A DNA stretch of 64,000 nt from positions 496,001 to 560,000 of the forward strand of contig CAWKAN010000017.1 in NCBI GenBank assembly GCA_963847615.1, in the 5' to 3' direction. This DNA comes from Palsa-883 sp963847615 (lineage in GTDB: Bacteria > Pseudomonadota > Alphaproteobacteria > Acetobacterales > Acetobacteraceae). This document shows positions 34,964 through 44,753 of this stretch, in pieces. How positions within the stretch are numbered: the first letter of the stretch is position 1; each line of letters opens with the position of its first letter. The position numbers and the translations under genes are program-made. Below the pieces are notes generated by a model, which was not told where the DNA came from, made no database searches, and worked only from the letters and a program-made list of their open reading frames with translations.

Positions 34964-36322
34964 CAGGTCGGCGACAAACCGGTCGCGCCAGGTATCGAGG
35001 TTGTTGCGTCGCATCACGTTCAGCATGGCCGCTTGGCGTTCGCAGCGTTCCTCGCGCGGCATGGCGAGGCCGCGGTCCAGCGCCGCGGCGACGCCGGCCT
35101 CGTCGTATGGGTTCACCAGCAGGGCGGCGTCCAGTTCGCTGGCGGCGCCGGCGAACTGCGACAGCACCAGCACGCCGGGGTCCTCCGGGTCCTGCGCCGC
35201 GGCGTATTCCTTTGCCACCAGGTTCATCCCGTCGCGCAGCGGGGTCACCAGGCCGATCTGCGCCTCGGCGTAGAGCGGCATCAGCACGTTGCGCGGGAAG
35301 CCCTTATTTCAGTACCGCAACGGCACCCAATCGACTTCGGCGAAGCGGCCGTTGATGCGGCCGGCCTCCGCCTCCAGCTCGCGGCGGATTTCGCGGTAGG
35401 TCTGGATATCGGTGCGCGACGGCGGGGCGATCTGCATGAAGGTGACGTTGCCGTGCCACGCGGGGTAGTCCTGCAGGAACCGCTCGAACGAGCCGAAGCG
35501 CTGGCGCAGCCCTTTCGAGTAGTCCAGCCGGTCGACGCTGAGGATCAGGTTGTCCAGCAGGGTCGCGCGCATGCGCGTGGCGGTGCGCCGGTTGGTGGGG
35601 GTTTCGGCCTGGGTGCGGATCTCCTCGACGTGCACGCCGATCGGGTAGACCTCGGCGTGCACGGTGCGGCCGAACGCGCTGAGCCGGCGGCCGTCCAGCG
35701 CCGCCCCGCCGGCCCAGCGCACGACGTAGTCGGCGAAGGCGGTGCGATCGGTTTCGGTCTGAAACCCCAACAGGTCGTAGGCGCACATCGCGCGCACCAG
35801 TTCCTCGTGCGCCGGCACCGTCATCAGCACCTGCGGCGCGGGGAACGGCGTGTGCAGGAACAGGCCCATGCGGTTGGTCCGGCCCGCGGCGCGCAGCGCC
35901 TCGGCCAGGCACAGCAGGTGGTAGTCGTGTGCCCAGATCATGTCGGTCCCGCGCACCAGCTTGGCGAGCGATTGGGCGAACAGCGTATTGACCCGGCGGT
36001 AGCCGGCGAACTCGGTCCAGTCGAAGCGCGACAGGCCGATCTGGTAGTGCAGCGCCGGCCACAGCGCGCCGTTGGCGAAGCCGCGGTAGAACTCGTCGTA
36101 GTCGCGCCGGGAGAGATCGACGGTATAGAGCGTGATCGCTCCCACGGTCCGCTCGGGGTTGGGCCGCGAGTTGGCGCCGGCGGTGATCTCGCCGCTCCAG
36201 CCGAACCAGATGCCGCCGGTTTGCTTCAGCGCGTCCATCACGCCGGCGGCGAGCCCGCCGGCGGTCGGTTCGCCCTCGGTGATCGGCGCGACGCGGTTGG
36301 ACACCACCACCAGGCGCGACAC
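34955..36322 (-). pseudogene. otsA: Alpha,alpha-trehalose-phosphate synthase with internal TGA
   Basis: GT20 enzyme making trehalose-6-phosphate from UDP-glucose and glucose-6-phosphate. Family blocks are VVVSNRVAP, GGLAAGV, WAHDYHLLCLAEALRA, LFLHTPFPAP, LLGFQTETDR, SVDRLDYSKGL and, beyond the stop, TPLRDGMNLVAKEYAAAQ and VLVLSQFAGAASEL. An in-frame TGA at 35309-35311 splits it within VPLRY*NKGFPRNVLM, where relatives carry a hydrophobic residue. TACTGAAATAAG differs from an expected TACCTGAATAAG (Tyr-Leu-Asn-Lys) by two compensating homopolymer length changes. Total length 455 residues is normal. otsB is not adjacent. Confidence 0.9.
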
Positions 36323-36417
36323 GGCGAACGCTCCCCATCAGCCCGGCAACGGCGCCCGACGGCGGCGCCAGGCGGCGGCGCAGGCGGCTCCCAGCCGGGA
36401 GGGCCCAGGCGGCGCGC

Positions 36418-38256
36418 CTAGGCTGCGAGGGGCATGCCATCCATGCGCTGTTTGCGCAACAGCTCGCGGTACGGACCCGGGCGCGCCGCCAGCTCGTCGG
36501 GCGAGCCGTCGTCGACGATGCGGCCCTGGTCCATCACGATGATGCGGTCGAAGCTGCGCAACGTGGACAGCCGGTGGGCGATGGCGATCACCGTGCGCCC
36601 GCGCATCAGCCGGTCGAGCGCGTCCTGGATGGCGCGTTCGGACTCGCTGTCCAGCGCGCTGGTGGCCTCGTCCAGCAGCAGCAGCGGCGCGTCCTTCAGC
36701 AGCGCGCGCGCGATCGCCAGGCGCTGGCGCTGCCCGCCGGACAGCTTGACCCCGCGGTCGCCGACGATGGTGTCGAAGCCCTCGGGCATCGCCTCGATGA
36801 AGTCGCGGCAATGCGCCATCTCGGCCGCCGCCAGCACCTCCTGCTGGGTGGCGTCGGGGCGCGCGTAGCGGATGTTCTCCAGCACCGAGCGGTGGAACAG
36901 GCTGATGTCCTGCGGCACGATCGCCATCGCCTGGCGCAGGCTGTCCTGCGTCACGTCGCGGATGTCCTGGCCGTCGAGCAGGATGCGGCCGGCGTCGGTG
37001 TCGTAGAAGCGCTGCAGCAGCGCCAGCACGGTGGACTTGCCGGCACCCGAGAAGCCGACCAGCCCGACCCGCTGGCCGGGCTCGATCACCAGGTCGAAAT
37101 CGCGCAGCACCGGCGCGCGCGCCGGGTAGGCGAAGCGCACATGGTCGAACGCCACGCGCCCCGCGCCGAGGCGCAGCGCCGGAGCGTTGGGCCGGTCGGG
37201 CAGCTCGTGCGGCACCAGCAGGGTGCCGATCGCCTCCTCCAGCCGCGCCAGGTGCTGGGTCAGGTCGACCAGCGCCACCGCCAGGTCGCGGGTGGCATGC
37301 AGGATGGTGAAGGCGAGCGCGGTGAGCAGGACGATGTCGCCGACCGAGGCCTGGCCGTGCTGCCACAGCAGGATGCCCCAGCCGACCACGCCGGCGGTCA
37401 GCAGTACCGTCATCACCGCGTGGATCAGCCGCAGCTTCTCCAGATAGATCAGGCTGCGCCGGCGGGCGCCCATCTCGGCCGCGATGTTGAGGTCGAACCG
37501 GCGCTGCTCGCGCAGCGTGGCACCGAAGGCGCGCACCACGCCCATGTTGGAGATCACGTCCACCAGCGCGCCGTCCACCTCGGCCGCGGCGCCGGCGTAC
37601 TGGCGATGCAGCGGCGTGCCGCGGCGCGCCAGCGCGTAGATCACCGCGCCGAGCCCGAGCGCCAGGGCCACCAGCACGCCGGCCATCAGCGGATTGACCG
37701 AGGCGATGAAGCCGAGCGCGAACAGCACCGCGACGCTGGGCGGCAGCACGTTCCAGGAGCCGGTGTTCTCCACCGTGAAGGCGGCGTTGGCGGTGGCGCT
37801 GATCCGTCCGGCCAGCGCGCCGGGCAGCCGCTCGGCGAAGTAGGCGGGCGAGTGGCCGGACAGATGGGCGAACATGTCGCGCCGGACGTCCCCGGTGACG
37901 GCGACGAAGGTGCGCGCCGCGGCCCAGCCGCCGACCCGCCACAGCAGGTTGTCGGCGGCGATCAGGGCGCACAGCAGCAGGAATGCCGACCACACGCCTT
38001 GCGCCGCTGGCTCGGCCGCGTTCGGACCGGCGGCGATGACGTCGATCAGCCGCTTCATGCCGTACTGGGTGGAGACGCTGCACAGCACCGCCGCGACCAC
38101 CGAAACCAGAACGATGGCATGGCCGATCGGATGGCGGGCGACATAATGCGCCAGGAAGCCGATCGGATGGCGCCGGGCGGCCAGCGCGCCCGGCGTGCTG
38201 GGCTGCGCGCCCGGCAGGCCGGTCAGCCGGGTCGGTGTCTCGGTGCTGCGCGGCAA
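36418..38256 (-). CDS. ABC transporter, fused permease and ATP-binding protein (exporter type)
   Basis: A 612-residue half-transporter: a six-helix membrane domain (about 30-330; VVAAVLCSVSTQYGMKRLID, FLLLCALIAADNLLW, VLFALGFIASVNPL) followed by the nucleotide-binding domain with Walker A GFSGAGKST, Q-loop IVPQDISLFHRS, signature KLSGGQRQRLAIARALL, Walker B LLLLDEATSALD and H-loop IAIAHRLSTL. MsbA/lipid or drug exporter type; substrate unknown. A TTG start at 38256 has GGAG eight bases upstream. A longer ORF reaches 38442 but its N-terminus looks non-coding. Confidence 0.9.
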   Translation of the reverse strand: MPRSTETPTRLTGLPGAQPSTPGALAARRHPIGFLAHYVARHPIGHAIVLVSVVAAVLCSVSTQYGMKRLIDVIAAGPNAAEPAAQGVWSAFLLLCALIAADNLLWRVGGWAAARTFVAVTGDVRRDMFAHLSGHSPAYFAERLPGALAGRISATANAAFTVENTGSWNVLPPSVAVLFALGFIASVNPLMAGVLVALALGLGAVIYALARRGTPLHRQYAGAAAEVDGALVDVISNMGVVRAFGATLREQRRFDLNIAAEMGARRRSLIYLEKLRLIHAVMTVLLTAGVVGWGILLWQHGQASVGDIVLLTALAFTILHATRDLAVALVDLTQHLARLEEAIGTLLVPHELPDRPNAPALRLGAGRVAFDHVRFAYPARAPVLRDFDLVIEPGQRVGLVGFSGAGKSTVLALLQRFYDTDAGRILLDGQDIRDVTQDSLRQAMAIVPQDISLFHRSVLENIRYARPDATQQEVLAAAEMAHCRDFIEAMPEGFDTIVGDRGVKLSGGQRQRLAIARALLKDAPLLLLDEATSALDSESERAIQDALDRLMRGRTVIAIAHRLSTLRSFDRIIVMDQGRIVDDGSPDELAARPGPYRELLRKQRMDGMPLAA

Positions 38257-38501
38257 CGCCTGCTCCTGTGGCCTGCGGGTGAGGTCGGGCGCGGGGAGGC
38301 GCCGCCTGGCGGGGCTTATGGCAGGCGATCGTGCCGACTTTGTGGCAGCGAATGAGTTTATGGCCGCGGGAGACGCCGACTTTTCGCCACATTCACCGCC
38401 TAGAACCTGCGCCCGATGGTCGCAAGTGTGCCTGCTGGTCAAGCCAAAGCACAGCGGCTTCTCGTTACTTTGCTGACCAAGTCAAAAGGGGTCCACGACG
38501 A

Positions 38502-39557
38502 ATGCGTATCGCGCAGGTCTCGCCGTTGTTCGAAGCGGTGCCACCAAAGCTGTACGGCGGCACCGAACGTGTCGTCTACTCGCTGACCGAGGAGCTGGTG
38601 GCGATGGGGCACGACGTGACCCTGTTCGCCTCGGGCGATTCCATCACCTCGGCGACCCTGGCGCCGATGCGCGCGCAGGCGCTGCGGCTGGATCCCACGG
38701 TGATCGACTGGGTCGCCATCTATATGCAGATGATCGAGCGGATCTACCGCCGCGCCGACGAGTTCGACATCCTGCACTTCCACATCGACTACTTCCCGCT
38801 GGCGCTGTTCAGCCGGCAGAACACGCCGTTCCTGACCACGCTGCACGGCCGGCTCGACCTGCCGGAATTCAAGGACATCTACGAGCGCTATCCCGACGCG
38901 CCGTTCGTCTCGATCTCCAACAACCAGCGCAAGCCGATCCCGGGCCTGAACTGGGCGCGCACCGTGCTGCACGGCATGCCGGCCAGGCTGCTGACGCCGC
39001 AGCCGGTGCAGCCGAGCTACTTCGCCTTCCTCGGCCGCATCTCGCCGGAAAAGGGCGTCGACAAGGCGATCCGCATCGCCGCGCGCGCCGGGGTGAAACT
39101 GAAGATCGCCGCCAAGGTGGACAACGCCGACAAGGTCTACTTCGAGACCGAGATCAAGCCGCTGCTGGCCCAGGGCCATGTCGAGTTCATCGGCGAGATC
39201 GACGACAGCCAGAAGCCCGCCTTCCTGTCCGGGGCGCACGCGTTGCTGTTCCCGATCGACTGGCCGGAGCCGTTCGGCCTGGTGATGATCGAGTCGATGG
39301 CCTGCGGCACGCCGGTGATCGCGTTCAACTGCGGCTCGGTGCCCGAGGTGATGGACGACGGCCTGACCGGCTTCATCGTCAACTCCGAGGACGAAGCCGT
39401 CGCCGCGATCGATCGCCTGGGCGAGCTCGACCGCGCCAAGGTGCGCCAGCAGTTCGAGCGCCGCTTCACCGCGCGGCGCATGGCGCAGGACTATCTCGAC
39501 CTGTACGGCGAACTCTGCCAGCCGGTGGCACCCCGCCTGCGCGCGGTCGGCGGCTGA
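38502..39557 (+). CDS. Glycosyltransferase family 4 protein
   Basis: A 351-residue retaining GT-B glycosyltransferase. The N-terminal block is IAQVSPLFEAVPPKLYGGTE, with the donor-binding region FLGRISPEKGVDKAIRIAAR and the E-x7-E motif EPFGLVMIESMACGTPVIAF. GSVPEVMDDGLTGFIV is typical of GT4. Relatives transfer sugars to polysaccharide precursors or make sucrose or glucosylglycerate-type solutes. Transcribed divergently from the ABC exporter. The acceptor is unknown. Confidence 0.93.
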   Translation: MRIAQVSPLFEAVPPKLYGGTERVVYSLTEELVAMGHDVTLFASGDSITSATLAPMRAQALRLDPTVIDWVAIYMQMIERIYRRADEFDILHFHIDYFPLALFSRQNTPFLTTLHGRLDLPEFKDIYERYPDAPFVSISNNQRKPIPGLNWARTVLHGMPARLLTPQPVQPSYFAFLGRISPEKGVDKAIRIAARAGVKLKIAAKVDNADKVYFETEIKPLLAQGHVEFIGEIDDSQKPAFLSGAHALLFPIDWPEPFGLVMIESMACGTPVIAFNCGSVPEVMDDGLTGFIVNSEDEAVAAIDRLGELDRAKVRQQFERRFTARRMAQDYLDLYGELCQPVAPRLRAVGG

Positions 39558-39589
39558 CAGCGTTGCCTGGCGCGGCCGGCCGGCCGTTG

Positions 39590-39680
39590 GCTGGGCGGGC
39601 CGGGCGGGCCGGGCGGGCCAACGCGGGGATGCCCAACGCGGGGATGCCCAACGCGGGGATGCCCAACGCGGGGATGATCG
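39590..39680. repeat. Intergenic tandem repeats (9-bp and 15-bp periods)
   Basis: GGCGGGCCG repeats about three times, directly followed by four copies of the 15-mer AACGCGGGGATGCCC (last one degenerate). It lies between the glycosyltransferase and MFS genes, outside coding sequence. Confidence 0.9.
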
Positions 39681-39766
39681 TCACGGGGCCGGCTGACACC
39701 GCCCGCGCCGGTTGCTAACCCTGCTGGGCGGCGACCCATGCCGCCGCCCAGCAGGGGAACGACCGG

Positions 39767-41014
39767 ATGACTTCGCCGACCTCGCGGCACGGCCTCAACT
39801 GGCTCAACTTCTTCGTCGCCGCGGTGCAGACCGGCTTCGGTCCGTTCATCGCCGTCTACCTGACCCAGCGCGGCTGGAGCCAGACCGATATCGGCGTCGC
39901 GCTCAGCATCGGCACCGCCGCCGCCATGCTGAGCCAGGTGCCGTCCGGCATGCTGGTCGACTACGTCCATCGCAAGCGCGGGCTGACCACGGCGGCCCTG
40001 GTGCTGATCGGCGTTTCGGCGCTGCTGCTGATCGCCTGGCCGGCCCAGGGTCTGCTCGCCCGTAACCTGGTGTGGGCCTCGCAGATCCTGCACGCCGCCG
40101 CCAGCGGCATCCTGACGCCGGCGATCGCGGCGCTGACGCTGGCGCTGGCCGGCCACGACGCCTACAGCGCCCGGCTCGGCATCAATGCCAGGTACATGTC
40201 ACTCGGCAACGCGGTTGCCGCCGGCATGCTGGGCGTCGTCGCCAGCGCGTTGTCGAACCGTGCGGTGTTCGCGCTGACCGCCGCGCTGGTGGTCCCGGCG
40301 CTGCTCGCCCTGCTGGCGATCCGTCCCGCGCACTACGCCGATCCACGCAACGACCATCCCTCGATGCTGCACCCGCGCGAATTGCGCCAACGACCGGACC
40401 GCCCCTGGCACATCTTCGGTCTCTCCGCGCTGCACGTGTTCGCCGCCTGCATGGTGCTGTTCGCGCTGGCCAACGCCGCGATGCTGCCGCTGGCGTTGAA
40501 CGCGCTGACCATGCGCACCGGCAACACCGGTCTGGTGGTCTCGGCGGCGATCGTCCTGCCGCAGATCGTTGCGGCGGGGATCGCGCCATGGGTCGGCACC
40601 GCGGCCCAGCGCTTCGGTCGCCGCCCGGTGCTGCTGGCGGGCTTCCTGGTGCTGCCGCTGCGCGGCGTGCTGCTGGCGACCCTGCCGGGCGCCGTGCCGC
40701 TGGCGCTGATCCAGTCGCTGGACGGCGTCACCGCCGCGGTGCTCGGCATCATGGTGCCGCTGATCGCCGCCGACGTCACGCGGCGCACCGGCTACCTCAA
40801 TCTGGCGATCGGTTCGTTCGGGCTGGCATCGAGTGTCGGGGCGACCTTCAGCACCGCGCTTGGCGGGCTGGTGGCCGACTGGCTGGGCATCGCCGCGGCG
40901 CTGCTCGGCCTGGCGCTGATCGGCTTCGCCGCGACGTTCCTGCTGTGGGTGGCGCTGCCGGAAACCCGCCCGGCGCCGCGGCCCAAGGGGGAACCGCCGG
41001 CCCTACCGACGTGA
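39767..41014 (+). CDS. MFS transporter
   Basis: A 415-residue major facilitator with about 12 hydrophobic helices, for example FFVAAVQTGFGPFIAVYLTQ, VLIGVSALLLIAWPAQGLLA, ALTAALVVPALLALLAI and LLGLALIGFAATFLLWVALP. Loop 2-3 has VDYVHRKRG, a variant of the MFS signature, and the second half has AQRFGRRPVLLAGFLVL. Probably a proton-coupled exporter; no substrate evidence. The central loop DPRNDHPSMLHPRELRQRPD is hydrophilic and cytoplasmic. Confidence 0.9.
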   Translation: MTSPTSRHGLNWLNFFVAAVQTGFGPFIAVYLTQRGWSQTDIGVALSIGTAAAMLSQVPSGMLVDYVHRKRGLTTAALVLIGVSALLLIAWPAQGLLARNLVWASQILHAAASGILTPAIAALTLALAGHDAYSARLGINARYMSLGNAVAAGMLGVVASALSNRAVFALTAALVVPALLALLAIRPAHYADPRNDHPSMLHPRELRQRPDRPWHIFGLSALHVFAACMVLFALANAAMLPLALNALTMRTGNTGLVVSAAIVLPQIVAAGIAPWVGTAAQRFGRRPVLLAGFLVLPLRGVLLATLPGAVPLALIQSLDGVTAAVLGIMVPLIAADVTRRTGYLNLAIGSFGLASSVGATFSTALGGLVADWLGIAAALLGLALIGFAATFLLWVALPETRPAPRPKGEPPALPT

Positions 41015-41342
41015 GCCTTTTTTGCCCATCCATATATCGTCAGGTGTTGGCGCCGGGTGGCAGCGCGGGATGCCCCGGTGGGACGGACTGGTGGGACGGA
41101 CTGGTGGGAATGCCGGGGCGGCGCGCATCGGCACCCCGGTTGCCGGTCGGCGGCTTGCCGGCCATGATGTGACGGACAAACGACGCCAGGGTCGGAGCGC
41201 ACGATGCCAATGCACGCGGTCGTGGGATGGGCGGGCATGCCCACCCAACGAGGTCAGCCGACCACAGCAGCCGAACCGCGGAAGGCGCATGCAGGCCAAG
41301 GCGCCTTCCGCAGATTGATCACGCGGCGGGGACGATAAGCCG
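41015..41342. other. Intergenic region with small hairpins
   Basis: It contains a 13-bp tandem repeat (GTGGGACGGACTG, twice and a half, about 41080-41110), a short palindrome GGGCGGGCATGCCCACCC (about 41230-41247) and an 11-bp-stem hairpin GCGGAAGGCGC...GCGCCTTCCGC (about 41278-41312) resembling the GGCGGAA repeat core. No gene was recognised. Confidence 0.5.
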
Positions 41343-41993
41343 GTGGCCAGACGCGCAACGCCGCCAACCGCCAGCGACAACCAGGTGCACGCCCTGCTGG
41401 AACGCTACCAGTGCCCCACGCCGTTCCATGCGGTGCGGACGCGGTTCCTCGGCAATATCGCCTCGCCCGATCTGCAGGCCTCGCCGATGAAAGCCGTCGA
41501 GGCGCTTTGGGGCGGCGAGCTGCCGACCTTCGAACGCACCGAAGCCGCCACCGAGCTGGTCGGTGCCCTGGTGATGGGCTTGTGGAACCGCCTCAGTCAC
41601 CATCAGGAGCGATCGGCACCGTTTCGTCTGACGCGGCTCGAGGTCCCGGTCACGCGCGAAGGGTTGGCGAGCCTGGCCCGGCTGCGTTGCGAGGAAATTG
41701 ACGGGTTCATCGAGGGGCTGTTCGGCGACCAAGAGAGCCTGGACTTGCCGGAGCGGGCGCACCGGGCGCTCCGCGTGCTGGCGGACCTGCGCGCCATCCT
41801 CGAAGGCACGCGTGAGGTGGCAGAGAACCTGGACAAGCCGGCGGAGCAAGCCGACATCGCCGTCTCGCTCGGACAGTTCCGCGAACTCACGCGGATCGCC
41901 GAGCACGAGATGCACGAGCTGGTGCTTGCCTGCACCCGAGCCCGGCGGCAGATGCTGCGGGCGCTGCCGGCGACCCGGCCGGTGCTGCACTGA
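41343..41993 (+). CDS. Hypothetical protein (216 aa)
   Basis: A mainly helical, charged protein: VHALLERYQCPTPFHAVRTR, FLGNIASPDLQASPMKAVEA, LWGGELPTFERTEAATELVG, LRCEEIDGFIEGLFGDQESL and EVAENLDKPAEQADIAVSLG. There is no signal peptide or membrane helix. Codon usage matches the neighbours, and the composition argues for a real gene. No family was recognised. It is followed by palindrome P2. Confidence 0.75.
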   Translation: MARRATPPTASDNQVHALLERYQCPTPFHAVRTRFLGNIASPDLQASPMKAVEALWGGELPTFERTEAATELVGALVMGLWNRLSHHQERSAPFRLTRLEVPVTREGLASLARLRCEEIDGFIEGLFGDQESLDLPERAHRALRVLADLRAILEGTREVAENLDKPAEQADIAVSLGQFRELTRIAEHEMHELVLACTRARRQMLRALPATRPVLH

Positions 41994-42000
41994 CGGCGGA

Positions 42001-42344
42001 GGCCCCGAGGGTGATCGGGGGAAGCGAAGGAAGGCTGGGGCTTCGCCCCAGACCCCACCAAGGGGCGCTGCCCCTTGGAACCCCGCCAAGGGCGGAGCCC
42101 TTGGAACCCCGGACTGGGAGTGTGGGGAGGGGAAGGGGGCGTGTGGGCAAGGCGTCGGGAGCGCCCGTCGCGACGGGCGCTCTCGACGCCTTGCCCACAC
42201 GCCCCCTTCCCCTCCCCACACTCCCAGTCATGGAGTCCAGAGGCCGCTGCCTCTGGTGGGGGTCCAGGGGGCAAAGCCCCCTGGCGGGGTCTGGGGCGGA
42301 GCCCCGGCCTTCCTTACGCTTCCCCCGATTGCCTCGAGGAACCC
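42001..42344 (+). repeat. Nested palindrome P2 (344 bp)
   Basis: The core at 42138-42203 (locus-specific, one mismatch) is flanked by the conserved purine-rich arm. The left arm holds bead A CCAAGGGCGGAGCCCTTGG and CCAAGGGGCGCTGCCCCTTG(G); the right arm holds bead B CCAGAGGCCGCTGCCTCTGG and a CCAGGGGG..CCCCCTGG bead. The outer stem ATCGGGGGAAGCG matches across the element. It lies between two plus-strand genes. Confidence 0.9.
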
Positions 42345-42410
42345 CCTGCCCTCTTGCCCTGACGGCGGTCCTTGGGCCTGATAGCCGGGTCAGATCGGGA
42401 GCAACGCGCG

Positions 42411-43526
42411 ATGCCGGAAGCACCACACCTGTTGGACCCCAGCGGGGACTACCAGACGCTGCAGGAGTTCATCCCCGAGGCGCGCAAGAAGCTGAACAGC
42501 AACACCTGGGGCTACCTGGTCGGCGCGACCGAGACCGAGACCACGATGCGGCGCAACCGCATGGCGCTCGATTCCATCGCGTTCCGCCCGCGGGTCTGCC
42601 GCGACGTCTCGCAGGTGGATACCTCGACGACGTTGCTGAACATGTCGTTACGCATTCCGGTGATGCTGGCGCCGGTCGGATCGCTGGAATCGTTCCATTC
42701 CGGCGGTGGTGTCACGGCCGGGCGCGGCGCCTCGGCGTTCGGCGTGCCGATCATCGTCAGCTCGGTGACCCAGCCGGGGCTGGAGGAGATCGCCAAGGCG
42801 GCGACCGGGGCAAAGATCTTCCAGCTCTATGTGCGCGGCGACGATGATTGGGTGAACGCGGTGACGCAGCGCGCGATCGCCGCCGGCTACGACGCGTTCT
42901 GCATCACCGTCGACACCGCCGCCTATTCGCGGCGCGAGCGCGACATGGTGGCGCGCTTCGTCAAGCCGTGGCGCGCCGCCGCCACCGGCCATGAGTTCCA
43001 GGCGGGCTTCACCTGGGACAACGTGCGCCGCTTCAAGGACAAGCATGCGATTCCGCTGATCCTGAAAGGCATCGCCACCGCCGAGGACGCGGCGACGGCG
43101 GTCGAGTGCGGCGTCGATGTGGTTTACGTTTCGAACCATGGCGGCCGGCAGCTCGATCACGGCCGCGGCGCGATGGACGTGCTGCCGGAGGTGCTGGAGG
43201 CGGTCGGCGGCCACGCGCGGGTGGTGATCGACGGCAGTTTCGCACGCGGCACGGATGTGGTGAAGGCGATCGCGCTGGGCGCCGATGCGGTGGCGATCGG
43301 GCGGATGTATTGCTACGGCCTGGCCGCCGAGGGCGATGGCGGGGTGCATCGCGTGCTGGAGATCCTGGAGCAGGAGATCGCGGTGGCGATGGCGCTGCTG
43401 GGCGCGACCTCGCTGCGCGAGCTGGACCGGTCGTTCCTGCACTTCGGTGCGCCGGTGGTGACGCAGCCGCACGTGCACAGTGCCTTCCCGCTGCTGTTCC
43501 CGACCCCGGAAGCGCCGCGGAGCTGA
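42411..43526 (+). CDS. FMN-dependent alpha-hydroxy-acid oxidase/dehydrogenase
   Basis: A 371-residue (S)-2-hydroxyacid oxidase of the LldD/glycolate oxidase family. Blocks: IPVMLAPVGSLESFHSGGGV, FQLYVRGDDDWVNAVTQRAI, LILKGIATAEDAATAVECGV, the catalytic His/Arg motif VYVSNHGGRQLDHGRGAMDV and the FMN phosphate region DGSFARGTDVVKAIALGADA. The substrate is likely lactate, glycolate or a related 2-hydroxyacid. ATG 42411 (MPEAPHLLDP) has GGGAG upstream and is preferred over 42372. It is first of three plus-strand genes (dehydrogenase and aldolase follow) that may form a sugar-acid or C2-C3 catabolic operon. Confidence 0.93.
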   Translation: MPEAPHLLDPSGDYQTLQEFIPEARKKLNSNTWGYLVGATETETTMRRNRMALDSIAFRPRVCRDVSQVDTSTTLLNMSLRIPVMLAPVGSLESFHSGGGVTAGRGASAFGVPIIVSSVTQPGLEEIAKAATGAKIFQLYVRGDDDWVNAVTQRAIAAGYDAFCITVDTAAYSRRERDMVARFVKPWRAAATGHEFQAGFTWDNVRRFKDKHAIPLILKGIATAEDAATAVECGVDVVYVSNHGGRQLDHGRGAMDVLPEVLEAVGGHARVVIDGSFARGTDVVKAIALGADAVAIGRMYCYGLAAEGDGGVHRVLEILEQEIAVAMALLGATSLRELDRSFLHFGAPVVTQPHVHSAFPLLFPTPEAPRS

Positions 43527-43569
43527 GCCCAGAGGAAGCCAAAGATCAAGGCAGACACAGGAGGAAACA

Positions 43570-44622
43570 ATGCGTGGCGTGGTGTTCACCGGCGGACGCG
43601 AACTCGAACTGATGGAATTCCCCGACCCCACCCCGGGCCCCGACGAGGTGGTGGTGGAGATGAAGGCCTCGGGCATGTGCGGCAGCGACCTGCACCAGTA
43701 CCGCCGCCCGAAGGGCGGGGAGCGGGCGGCCACCGGGTTTCCGCAGAACCCCGACCCGGTGATCGCCGGGCACGAACCGTGCGGGGTGGTGGCCGCGGTC
43801 GGCCCGGGCGTGACCGCGCGGGAGGCGCGGATCGGCGAGCGGGTGATGGTGCACCACTACCAGGGCTGCACGCAGTGCAATCATTGCCGCTCCGGCTGGC
43901 AGCAATTGTGCCAGGAGGTGCCGGTGAAGGTCTACGGCGCCAATGCGCATGGCGGGCACGCGAAGTACCTGAAGGTGCCGGCCAACACGCTGGTGCCGCT
44001 GCCGGACGAGCTGTCGTTCTCGGCCGGCGCGGCGATCGCCTGCGGCTCCGGCACCGCCTATAGCGCGCTGCGACGGATGAACCTGTCCGGAAACGACACG
44101 ATCGCGATCTTCGGCCAGGGGCCTGTGGGGTTGGCCGGCACGCAATACGCCAAGGCGATGGGCGCGCGGGTGATCGCGCTCGACATCAGTCCCTCACGCC
44201 TTGCGCGCGCCCAGGCGTTCGGGGCCGACGAGGTGGTGAACCCCGGCTCCAACGACCCGGTCGCGGCGATCAAGCAGCTGACCCATGGGCGCTACGCCGA
44301 CCTGACGCTGGACACCTCGAGCAATCCGGAGGCGCGGCTGAACGCCATCCGCAGCACCAAGGTCTGGGGCACGATGTGCTTCGTCGGCGAGGGCGGCGAC
44401 GTGAAGATCGACGTCAGCCCGCATCTGCTGCGCCGGCAGATGACGCTGGTGGCGTCGTGGACCTTCTCCAACGTCATCCAGGCCGAGTGCGCGCGGTTCT
44501 CGGTGGAGCGCAAGATCGACGTGGACAAGCTGTTCACCCATAGCTGGAAGCTGGAACAGGCGGTGGAAGCCTACAAGCTGTTCGACAGGCAGGCGGACGG
44601 CAAGGGCGTGTTTTTGATGTGA
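43570..44622 (+). CDS. Zinc-dependent alcohol dehydrogenase family protein
   Basis: A 350-residue MDR enzyme. Catalytic zinc ligands are in SGMCGSDLHQ and IAGHEPCGVV. The structural zinc site is the four-Cys pattern GCTQCNHCRSGWQQLC. The NAD(P) Rossmann motif is IAIFGQGPVGLAGTQYAKAM. Relatives oxidise polyols and sugar alcohols (threonine or sorbitol dehydrogenase type). It starts 44 bases after the hydroxyacid oxidase with a strong AGGAGG ribosome-binding site. Confidence 0.93.
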   Translation: MRGVVFTGGRELELMEFPDPTPGPDEVVVEMKASGMCGSDLHQYRRPKGGERAATGFPQNPDPVIAGHEPCGVVAAVGPGVTAREARIGERVMVHHYQGCTQCNHCRSGWQQLCQEVPVKVYGANAHGGHAKYLKVPANTLVPLPDELSFSAGAAIACGSGTAYSALRRMNLSGNDTIAIFGQGPVGLAGTQYAKAMGARVIALDISPSRLARAQAFGADEVVNPGSNDPVAAIKQLTHGRYADLTLDTSSNPEARLNAIRSTKVWGTMCFVGEGGDVKIDVSPHLLRRQMTLVASWTFSNVIQAECARFSVERKIDVDKLFTHSWKLEQAVEAYKLFDRQADGKGVFLM

Positions 44623-44626
44623 GGCG

Positions 44627-44753
44627 TAACATACTCCCCCTCCCCTTGAGGGAGGGGGCTGGGGGGAGGGGTCGGTGCCACGGTCGCACCGAAGGTTCGT
44701 GCGCCCGAACCCCTCCCCCCGCCCCCCTCCCTCAAGGGGAGGGGGAGTAGGTT
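44627..44753. repeat. 127-bp inverted repeat (CTCCCCCTCCCC type) that supplies a ribosome-binding site
   Basis: Left TAACATACTCCCCCTCCCCT is inverted on the right with few mismatches; the arms are about 45 bp. The right end GGGGGAGTAGGTT abuts the aldolase ATG at 44754, so the repeat contributes its Shine-Dalgarno. A hairpin here could also attenuate the preceding transcript. Confidence 0.8.

Noticed and set aside
35309..35311. Selenocysteine or other recoding of the otsA TGA
   Set aside because: The family has an ordinary hydrophobic residue there, it is not a catalytic position, and no adjacent recoding hairpin was seen.
39590..39680. Possible CRISPR array from regularly spaced AACGCGGGGATGCCC units
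   Set aside because: The units are directly adjacent 15-mers with no spacers and no cas genes nearby.
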